Positions 43,052-52,847 of a DNA stretch of 64,000 nucleotides are shown piece by piece. Source of the stretch: Saussurea involucrata (taxonomy: Eukaryota; Streptophyta; Magnoliopsida; Asterales; Asteraceae); assembly GCA_033807775.1 (NCBI GenBank), contig JAWVWS010001006.1:372001-436000 (forward strand). The letters are read 5' to 3'. Below the pieces are notes generated by a model, which ran no database searches, had not been told where the DNA came from, and worked only from the letters and a program-made list of their open reading frames with translations. How positions within the stretch are numbered: position 1 is the first letter of the stretch; each line of letters starts with the position of its first letter. A program made the translations under genes and the position numbers.

Positions 43052-46000
43052 TCAAGTGTTACTAGTGTTAACAGGTTTGCTTGCAAAGAGGTGATGATAC
43101 TTTTGTAACATGTAATCCTCCCACTCCCAAGTGTATTCAGGCCCACGCCTTGTGTTCCAATGGACTTTTACTATCGGGATTTTGCTTCGCTTAAGACGCT
43201 TGACTTCCCTATCGAGTATTTCCATTGGTTCCTCTACGATGTGCAGTTTATCGTTGATTTGGACTTCTTCCAAGGGCACGGTTACTGCTTCGTCAGCTAA
43301 ACACTTCTTTAGGTTCGACACGTGAAACGTGTTGTGGATAGCACTTAACTCCATTGGTAATTCCAGTTTATAAGCTACTGGTCCAATTCTTTTCGTGATC
43401 TTAAATGGTCCAACATACCGTGGACTCAATTTTCCTCTTTTCCCAAAACGAACTGTTCCCTTCCAAGGGGATACTTTTAAAAAGACTCTGTCACCAACTT
43501 GGAATTCTAAAGGCTTCCTTCGATTGTCCGCATAGCTCTTTTGACGATCTTGAGCTGCTTTAAGCCTATCCCTGATGATTGCGATCTTGTCGGTGGTTTC
43601 TTGAACAATGTCCGGACTAGATAGTTGTCTATCTCCAATTTCCAACCAACAAAGAGGTGATCGACACTTGCGGCCATACAGAGCTTCATATGGCGCACAC
43701 TGAATACTAGTGTGATAGCTATTGTTGTAAGAAAACTCAACTAACGGTAAGTGGTTATCCCAACTTCCTCCAAAGTCTATCACGCGTGCCCGAAGCATAT
43801 CTTCCAAAGTCTGAATGGTTCGCTCACTCTGACCATCCGTTTGAGGTTGATAGGCCGTGCTCAAGTTTAACTGCGTACCTAACGCTTTTTGAAGTGACTG
43901 CCAAAATCGAGAGGTAAAACGACTATCTCTATCAGAAATGATGGAAACTGGGACTCCTTGTCGCGTAACGATTTCCTTGATGTAGATCTGAGCAAGCTTT
44001 TCCATCTTATAATCTTCCCGAATAGGTAAGAAGTGTGCAGACTTCGTAAATCGATCTACTATAACCCAAATTGAGTCATGTCCTTTGGCAGTTCTTGGGA
44101 GTTTGGTTATAAAATCCATAGTGATTTGCTCCCATTTCCACTGGGGAATCTCTGGTTGTTGTAACAGTCCCGATGGCTTTTGATGAACAGCCTTGACTTT
44201 TGCACACGTTATGCATTTTCCTACATATATGGCAATATCCTTCTTCATTCCTGGCCACCAATAGTATTCCCTTAAATCCTTGTACATCTTATCCGCTCCT
44301 GGATGGATTGAATACATAGATTTATGAGCCTCCTCCAAAATCATTTCCCGTAGGTTGTCAGCCTTTGGGATCCATACTCTGCCCTTATAGTAACGTACTC
44401 CATCAATCTTAGTTTCAAAACTAGACTCTAAACCATGAAGAGTCTCTTCCTTCAGGTTTTCAGACTTCAATGCTTCGATCTGAGCTTCAAAAATCCGGGT
44501 TTTCAAACTTGTTTGAACCAGTGCTCCTAACGCTCGGACTCGTGAAGGTTTTATCCTTTCTTTCCTACTCAGGGCATCGGCTACCACATTGGCCTTACCT
44601 GGGTGGTAACGTGTCTCACAATCGTAGTCGCTGAGTAGTTCTACCCATCTCCTTTGCCTCATATTAAGCATCTTTTGATCAAAGATGTGTTGAAGACTTT
44701 TATGATCGGTGAAAATAGTGCACTTGGTACCATATAAATAATGTCTCCATATCTTCAGAGCGAATACTACAGCTCCGAGTTCCAAATCGTGTGTGGTATA
44801 GTTCTTCTCATGAACTTTTAATTGTCTCGAGGCATATGCTATCACCTTATCGTCTTACATCAAAATGCAACCTAATCCTTGATGTGATGCGTCACAATAC
44901 ACTACAAAATTTTCCGTTCCTTCCGGTAAAGCTAAAATCGGTGCATTGCACAACTTTTTCTTCAGAAGTTGAAATGCTTCTTCTTGTGGAATTCCCCAAA
45001 CGAATTCCTTCTCCTTTTGGGTTAATGTGGTAAGGGGTTTAGCGATCTTAGAAAAATTCTCGATAAAACGTCGATAATACCCTGCCAAGCCTAGAAATTG
45101 GCGAATTTCTGTTGGAGTCCTTGGGGCTTCCCATTTCTTAATGGCTTCCACTTTAGCCGGGTCCACGTGAATCCCTTTCTCCCCGATTACGTGACCTAAG
45201 AAATGTACTTCCCGAATCCAAAATTCACACTTAGTAAATTTGGCATATAGCTTCTGTTCCTTGAGAAGCTCTAAAATCACTTTTAGATGCTGCTCGTGAT
45301 CCTTCTTACTCTGAGAATAGATTAGTATATCATCGATGAATACAATCACAAACTTATCAAGGTATGGCCTACATACTCTATTCATTAGATCCATAAATAC
45401 AGCTGGCGCGTTTGTCAAACCAAATGGCATAACTAAAAACTCGTAGTGTCCATAGCGAGTTCTAAAAGTTGTTTTAGGAATATCTTCCTCTCGGACTCTC
45501 AACTGATGATATCCCGATCGAAGATAAATCTTAGAGAAGTAAGTTGCACCTTGCAACTGGTCGAACAAATCGTCTATTCGAGGGAGAGGATATCGGTTCT
45601 TGATTGTCAACTTATTTAGTTCCCTATAATCGATACACATTCGAAACGATCCATCCTTCTTCTTGACGAAGAGAATCAGGGTTCCCCAGGGTGACGAACT
45701 CGGTCAAATGAATCCTTTATCCAGAAGTTCTTGAAGTTGATTCGACAACTCTTGCATTTCTGCAGGTGCTAAGCGATACGGGGCCTTGGCTACAGGCGCC
45801 GCTCCGGGTAATAGGTCAATCTCAAATTCGACTTGTCTAAACGGTGGAAGTCCAGGCAAATCGTCTGGAAATACTTCTGGATGATCCTTCACCACAGGAA
45901 TATCTTGGACTCGCCTCTCCTCAGACTTCTTCTCAATTACTTGCGCCAAGAATGGAACATACTTCTTCCTCAAATACTTATGGACCTTCACACATGATAC

Positions 46001-47572
46001 TATCTTCATATTCCTTCCAACTCTATCTCCTTGGACAACAAGGGTTTCTCCGCCTTGTAATGGTAACCTAACCGTCTTTTCAAAACAACTAACCTTAGCT
46101 CGGTTCTTAGATAACCAATCCATGCCTATTACTACATCAAAACTCCCCAATTTAATTGGAATAAGATCAACACTAAATAGTTTATCAGCTAAGTTCAAGG
46201 TACAGCCTAAGATTACATCCTTAGCTTCTAATTCAAATCCATTAGCAACCTCAACAATATAAGCGTTCGGCATTTTCTTAGATTCTAGATTGATCAAAGG
46301 CCTAAAATCTAACGAAACAAAGCTCTTATCGGCACCAGTGTCGAATAATACGGATGCATAATAATCGTTTAGAAGAAACGTACCTGTCACTACATTGGGG
46401 TCTCGGCGTGCTTCTTCTGCTCCTAAAACAAATGCCCGTCCTCGAGCTTGTCATCCTTGATTTCCCTGATTGGCTTGTCTTGCTTGATACCCAGCGTTGT
46501 TCTTGATTGGTCCCCTTTTCAGCCTTGGGCACACACTTCGGAAGTGATCCGGACTTCCGCACTCAAAGCATACCCTTCCTTCCTCTTTCACATTCTTTCC
46601 CGTCTTGCAAAATCAGGCTAAATGACCCTTTTGCTTACAAATGCTACAAATGAGACACGCTCCCTCATGATGCGAATTACATTGGTTGCACTTTGGGTGG
46701 GGTCTATTGTAATGCCCTACTTCCTTAGCAATCATCCCAAAGTTTCCCACTACTTTCTTGTTCCTACTTGAACTACTTCCAATCGCCTTTCCTGACTGAT
46801 TCTCCGGCCTTCGCTTGATACCGACACCTTTCTGAGTCAGAGTTCCTGCCCTGACCGCATCATGGGTCAAACTAGTTGCTAATGCCACTGCGGCTTGGAT
46901 CGTGGTCGGACTTGATGACTTAACCATCCCTCGGATCTCCGGGGTTAATCCATACAAATATCGGTCAATCCGTTTGCTCTCCAGGGTAACCATGTGAGGT
47001 ACTAACTTCGCAAGTTCGTGAAAACGAGCGGTGTAGCGATCTATCCCCGAACCAACCATGGTAAGATCCCAAAGTTCAGCCTCCAATTTCTGAACTTCGC
47101 ACTTGGGACAGTATTCTTCCATGAGCAATTCCTTGAACTCAGACCAGGATAGTTTGTATGCATCTTCTCTTCCACGGGTTTGGAATTGAATGTTCCACCA
47201 AGTTAGAGCTCGCTTTTGCAACTGACAGGACGCATACTCTACCATGCGATCCTCTGAGCACTTACAGATATGAAGTACCGACTCCATACTATCGAACCAT
47301 GAGAGTAATCCTATAGCACCTTCCGTTCCATGAAACTCCTTGGGTTTGCAAGTCATGAATGTCTTGTAGCTACATCCTCTATTGTCTTGAGTGTCATTGG
47401 GAGTTCCTCCTCCCACATTGACATTCCTTTGACGCTCATTAATGCCCGCGGTAACTTGGGCTATGATGTTAGGTATCGCCTCTTGGATACGTTGAGCTAT
47501 GAGTTGGGCGATATCGGGATTTTGATCATCAGGATTTTCTCCTGTGTGACGTGTGGACCTTCTTGGTGGCAT
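43052..47572 (-). pseudogene. gag-pol: Chromovirus (-) gag-pol, single frame with four nonsense codons
   Basis: About 1506 codons in one frame from ATG 47572 (MPPRRSTRHTGEN). Gag spans about residues 1-300, with knuckles CPKCNQCNSHHEGAC, CSICKQKGHLA-stop-FC and CFECGSPDHFRSVC. Protease (VLFDTGADKSFV) is near 406. RT has MCIDYRELNK near 643 and FIDDILIYS near 746. RNase H (YCDASHQGLG) is near 894. Integrase has DDE-core motifs MDFITKLP, ISDRDSRF and TDGQSERT. A chromodomain lies near 1440-1495. Stops are TGA 46615-46613 (inside a zinc knuckle), TGA 46453-46451, TGA 45706-45704 and TAA 44857-44855. No frameshift was found. Each stop sits where Arg (CGA) or Gln (CAA) is expected, so all fit C-to-T change. 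Confidence 0.93.
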
Positions 47573-47872
47573 TTTTCTAAAACACAATTGAAAATATCGA
47601 GTTGGTTAAAATTTTGAGTAAATGAAGTCGGATGTTTTGTAAAGAATACATTTGAAATTTTGAAGCGTTGGAAATAAATAAATAATTGTTGCATGTTCCA
47701 CAGATATATAATTAAAACACGAAATTGCCATTTCATTGAAGTCATTAATAATAGCCGTTTGATACAAAATTTCTGATGTGCATTGCACATCAGTATAGAA
47801 TTACAACTGAAATTTAAGACTGAAACAACTAGAAATAAAAAGTTCCATTTTCTAAATTTTCCACCATCCACG

Positions 47873-48466
47873 TCAAAATTCGCCCCGATACACTTCAATC
47901 GAAACCCACAACACCAATAGCGTCAATAGCATCACTACTACCATGCTCATTATCTCGGCTCGTAAAGCTATCCTCCGAGCTATTTTCGCTCCGTTCACGG
48001 CATCGGACGACATGTTGGTCAAAAGGTGACTTAATTCCACTAGCTCGGTCACGACTTGACTCTGGTGACTGACCCTCATTTGACATACGTGCAAATCCAT
48101 TGTCACGGCCCTAAGGCGTTGCTCTTCGGCCCAGGTCATGGCAGGCGCTCGACTAATCGGCACTCCCTCGATCACCCGTGAGGGTTCCGGTGCATCTCGC
48201 TGATCGGACCTAATAGACACTCGTCTAGGTATAGGCACGCTCTTCCTAGCGGTTTGCCTCGTACGTGGACCCCTAGGATTAGGTTGTATCACTACCGGGA
48301 TGGGTTATGGGGGAATCACAGTTGGAGGTATCCTCGGCCCATCGTACGGGTCTCGTTCCACGTCAGACGTACGCTCACTTGATGGCGTGTAGGAAGGTTG
48401 TGAGCTTGATGATGATGACGACGACATAGTGTTGCTGAAGTAAGAATGTGATGAGGATGTTGACAT
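47873..48466 (-). pseudogene. Extra ORF upstream of gag with C-terminal membrane helix (chromovirus -)
   Basis: ATG 48466, 197 codons in one frame with a single internal TAA at 48307-48305. A Ser-rich N-terminus (MSTSSSHSYF, then a Ser run) leads to a basic Arg-rich middle (RTRQTARKSVPIPRRVSIR) and a helical region (WAEEQRLRAVTMDLHVCQMR). A hydrophobic segment VVVMLLTLLVLWVSI lies close to the C-terminus, followed only by EVYRGEF. This is a tail-anchored layout. It lies between the PBS and gag, 300 bp before the gag ATG. I recognise no family. The two Tekay elements have no such ORF. Expression and function are unknown. Confidence 0.55.
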
Positions 48467-48824
48467 AGTGATACTGAAGTAAAAGTGTATAACATTACTA
48501 TCGCGCAATATAAAGGCTAAGCGTACTACACTATTGCATACTATAGGCAATAACTACGCTCATACTAGGCATACAACGTGAAGCATCGAGTGTGAAAACA
48601 CACATATTCCTAGTATATCCATTTTCGGTCTCGCATTACTCTTTCTTTAATTAAACATAGGTGATCAGGCTTTGTTTAATTAAAGACCGATGATGCAATA
48701 CCCGAATTAGTTATACTAGCAACATGTTTAGTAATTTAAGTGTTCTTTCCCGTTTTTGGTTATAGTTGCAGTTTTCCAAAGGAAAACCGGTATTCTCTAT
48801 AACCTTTAGCTCTGATACCAAATC
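48467..48824 (-). other. Leader of chromovirus (-) with PBS
   Basis: The PBS lies at 48809-48820 (TGGTATCAGAGC on the minus strand, initiator tRNA-Met), four bases from the LTR. The rest is AT-rich and without an ORF. Confidence 0.8.
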
Positions 48825-51766
48825 TGTAACACCCCGCTAAAGCGGAAACACGGAATGTACAGCTCAGGTTTCATAGCAAAAGTTACAAGATCACATCAAC
48901 CATCAAAATACATTCAAAGGTTAAAACCTTGTCTTTTACAATTGTTTTTACAAAAGGGAAATGAACATAAAATTAAAGATAGTAAATAAAGCTTCATCAC
49001 GTGTAGCCTTCCTAAGTTCCAACCTTAAGGATGTTCCCCTGAAAAGCATGTAAATGAGAGTGTCAACTAATGCACTAGTTGCTGAGATCACAGGTTTAAC
49101 GAGTATAACATTGTTTGCCATCGCAAAATAGTTTAAATCCACACAAGGGATAAATAAATCGGTTATCAAAACCACTTGCTCAAGGTAATCGTATGTAAAA
49201 TGCTAAGTTATTGAGCCCCCGTTACCCGACCTATACCGACAGAATCGCCCCAACGCATGTTCTATCGCCAACAATGCGCAAATATAAACAATAATTATGC
49301 ACTCAAATAAGCGCTACTTGTGAGTGAGATGTCAACCCAAATAACGTTATCCATAATTACCAACGGCTCACGCTCGTGAGTTAAACGGGTAACGTAAAAT
49401 AAACGGGGACTTTTGAACGATAGCAAAAGAAACTCAAATTTACAACATTTGCAACAACATAGATACCATAGAGCATAAACAAGTATAGCAAGTTTCGTAT
49501 TTCCAAGAAAACGAAATAATCGATGTGTAAAATAGTTGTAGTAACGACATGCTTTTCACCCCAAAATATGTAAAACATTGAAAAAGGGGCTGTGAACTCA
49601 CTTGATAAGCGATAGAATCCGGGAATCTCCCACAAGTACCCCGAGATGATCCTACTTCAAACCTATGAACGTAAGGTCACTAGTGAGTTCCCAATCTCGA
49701 AGGTTCGGTACTAACTATCCAAATCGTCATAAAATGCCTTGTTGTGTTTTAATATTATAACGTAATAAACGTATACATTGTTCTTGTTGAATTAAAGTTT
49801 CTGCAATTTCGTCACATGAAGTAACGAAAAGGGTTTTAAAGAACATAAACATATATAGTACATATATATGTATAAACCGAAATTTTATCGTAAGAACGAT
49901 AAGATTTGAAGGATTTTGAATGTAAAGACAATATTTAAGTGCATAAATATATAGGTATAGTATATATTTATATTCCACGATTTCATCTTAAAATGATGAA
50001 ATGGGATCAAGAATATATGAAATGCAAAAACATATATAAATATATTATATATATGTATATTCCACAATTTCATCAAAAATGATGAAAAGGGATAAAGAAT
50101 AAATAATGTGCGTAAATAAAATGTAAGTATAATATATACATATATATTCCACTATTTCATCATAAAATGATGAAATGGGATTAGAAGTTAGTCCTTAATT
50201 ATAATAATAATTTGTCCTTTGCTGTCCAGAATTTGATGTCACTTGGTGTCCAACTTTGGGTAACTTCCAGGTACAATTTGGTCATGAAATTTTATGTCCA
50301 GGTAGTTCAATGAGTTAGGAAACTTTTGGCATAAGTTTCATAATTTTTGGAAGAGTCTAAGTACATGAAATAATATACGACATAAAACCCGACAGAAAAT
50401 GTTGCTGTCTGCGTACTGATTTTGTGAGGACTGTTTGGTAGATGAAATCTATGAGTTTTAGAGTGAAACCACTTGGGTTTGAATCGTAACACATAAAAAT
50501 GATTTCCAGAAAACGAATCACTCCATTTGGAGTTATATTGAGTAAGATATGACCCTTTGAAGTGGAGGGTGGAATTTGGCAGAAATCTGTCAAACCACAC
50601 TTTGTGCATGTGCTCACATGTTGACTTATTAACCAAAATTCTTATTCTTTTGCATGCACAATCCGATTTGACTCTCTTCCATACACTTATTTTCAGTTCC
50701 CAAAACACATTTTTGATCCAATTAAAATGCATGCAAGTTACCTATCAACTCAACTTTTATAAATTCTTGTAAAAGACCCATTTTGGAAATGGTTGATGTT
50801 CTTGCCAAGAACATCAACATGCAACTTAAAATTGTGCATCTTTAGCTCATGCATGTTTGTTTAAGTATGTTTTTAGTGGATTTCAAAGACTTACTCATAA
50901 AATTCTTGAATAAAAGATGATGGATTTCTCAAGAAAACTACATGCATGTGTTCAAAATGTTCATCTTTGGTCTTAACATTGGTTTGATTTTGGATTCACC
51001 ATCTTTTACTAACAAAAAGATGTTATGATGGTAAATCTACAAACATTAAGACATATGAAAGATGGTTTTTAAAAACATGAAGAAAGTGTAGAAAAGATGA
51101 AGATCATACTTTAAAATGCAAGATGATGAAAAAGACTTAAAAGAGTGTGTGTGGATTTTACCCAACACACTTATTTTTACCTTTGATTGCCTTGGACTCT
51201 TGAAGAAAAAGAGTTTAAGGGATGGAGTTGTGATGAAGATTTGAAGATTTGAAGATGAACACTTGAAGACTTGAAGATGGAGAGAGAAAGAGTGATGGCT
51301 AGTGAGAGAGTGAGATGAGAGAATGATTCAAAAATTGGTGAAGTGTTGCATACATATGGAGAGAGGGAGAGAGGTGGGCGGCCTCTTCTAGGGGGTGTGG
51401 TGTGGTGTGGTGTGACATTTGTATTTAGTCACTTCATGTCTTAAAAAATTAAATTAAATACAAGTATTCTCTTTAAAGTTAAAATACAAAGTATATATAT
51501 ATAAAATAAAGTATTTATATATATAATAAAATTGAAATATATAACTTATCAACTACATAAATACTTGTAGTATAAATGTATATTAAGTTGGCATTTTATG
51601 AGATTTATGGATAATTTCCTAATTTAAGGATTTCTTAGGCAAAATTTCTCGAATTTTTCCTATCGTACTGTGTTTACTGCTAAAATTGCACTGGGTAAAC
51701 TATGTCATGAAAACAACTTATCCAAAGTAGTTCTAACCTGAGGTGTAAATTTTGACAGTTGTCACA
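48825..51766 (-). repeat. 5' LTR of chromovirus (-)
   Basis: 2942 bp. Contains stem-loop repeats at 49980-50176 and a 610-bp block (50721-51330) absent from the 3' LTR, bounded by GATCCA and GATTCA. No gene. The ORFs across it are short and not conserved between the LTR copies. Confidence 0.95.
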
Positions 51767-51771
51767 GACAG

Positions 51772-52591
51772 GTACTGACAGGTAAGTTTGACTAACTCAG
51801 CAAAGTACCCGGATAGTAGTGTCCGGATCGGAAGTATCCGAATCCGGATGTGATTGTGAAGTGTCCGAACAAAGCAAAGGTTACCGGATAAACAAGTGAC
51901 CGGATAAATAAGTAATCGGATAAAAGAGGTTACCGGGAAGAAAAGACTTACCGGATGGAGAAGGTGTCCGAATAGGTGAGCAAACCGATGGGGATCCGAA
52001 AAGTTGGACTTACCGGATAAACAATGTTCGAAATCTTGTCCGGAAAGCAGGAGGTTACCAGATAAGGTGTTCCAGATTCTTGTGATCGGGAAGTTTTACT
52101 TACTTGATGAATATGCAATCCAGGTAGAAAGGAATTACCCGGGAACTGAGGGTACCCAGATAGGACGCGAAAAACTTATTGGATAGAAGCTGACTTCCGG
52201 ATAGAGCGGCTGTGCGTGTAATTCGGATTGAGGAACGAATTAGGGTTCTTGTTTCTGCTCCTGGAAGATTGGAATAATACCAAAACACAAAAACAAACAA
52301 CCCCTAATCAATTTCTAAGCAAAATAACTGGTTTTGATGCAAAAATTATGAAAAAAATTTCAAGAACAGAGACCAAAAACTCAAGAACACAATTTTGCTA
52401 TAAAATCACTCTAAAGATCAAATCACACTCTAAAACTTTGCAGAAAGCTTAACGAGATTAGTAGAAAGCAGTTTTGATGATTGAAATCTAACGATATAGC
52501 AACAATCGCAAGAATGGAATTTCAAGAAAAAACAGCAGTCGACTAAAACTTACCAGGAAATTTAAAACTTTGAATCAATTGATGTATGTTT
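51772..52591 (-). other. Leader of copia (-) with dense CCGGAT-like array
   Basis: No convincing ORF. Between 51808 and 52206 there are about twenty copies of a word related to CCGGAT/ATCCGG, for example at 51809, 51822, 51843, 51882, 51900, 51950 and 52012. This leader is about 920 bp long in total when joined to the part before the gag ATG. Confidence 0.75.
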
Positions 52592-52603
52592 GCTCGGATA
52601 CCA
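52592..52603 (-). other. Primer-binding site of copia (-)
   Basis: The minus strand reads TGGTATCCGAGC, one base different from the usual TGGTATCAGAGC, two bases from the LTR end. Confidence 0.8.
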
Positions 52604-52605
52604 TT

Positions 52606-52847
52606 TGTGGATCCCAAATTAGTGCAATAACAAACAAATCAACAAACAATAGCAAGAACAATCTTTGATTTCAAGTTGTCATTCATCTATTTTGTTCAAA
52701 AGGTTTAACACCGTTCAGAGAGTTTTACAATTAGGAATAATGAACGATTAACCTAAAAACAAGGTTTAAAGGAAACTATTTATACCTTTTAAGGTATTTA
52801 CACTTTTCACCCTTGAACTTCTATTCAACATAATTTTGACCCTAACA
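52606..52847 (-). repeat. 5' LTR of copia (-)
   Basis: 242 bp, TGTGGATCCC...CCTAACA on the plus strand. On the minus strand a TATA box TATAAATAG lies at 52784-52776. Similar in its ends and several internal blocks to the solo LTR at 54185-54520. Confidence 0.88.

Larger units (their letters stand above)
34435..51766 (-). mobile_element. Minus-strand chromovirus (Ty3/gypsy) with extra ORF before gag
   Basis: LTR 48825-51766 (5', 2942 bp) and 34435-43017 (3', interrupted by SIRE B), both starting TGTAACACCCCGC and ending GTTGTCACA on the plus strand. The target duplication is GACAG at 34430-34434 and 51767-51771. Net length is about 11.1 kb. The gag-pol frame has a C-terminal chromodomain and is closest by eye to the Tekay elements in this window, but with clearly different gag. 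It split the leader of the copia (-). Confidence 0.95.
27344..52847 (-). mobile_element. Minus-strand Ty1/copia element, 3' part outside window, split by three insertions
   Basis: Visible parts are 27344-29565, 31472-34434 and 51772-52847. From right to left it reads 5' LTR, PBS, long leader, gag, protease, integrase, then the point where the Tat element entered. The 5' LTR is short (242 bp). It interrupts the SIRE C env-like frame; the flanking AACAC (52848-52852) is the expected target duplication, but its partner is outside the window. Coding parts carry many stops and shifts, so this is an old copy. Confidence 0.85.

Noticed and set aside
50721..51330. MITE or other small transposon inside the LTR
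   Set aside because: No terminal inverted repeats; only a 6-bp imperfect flank (GATCCA/GATTCA).
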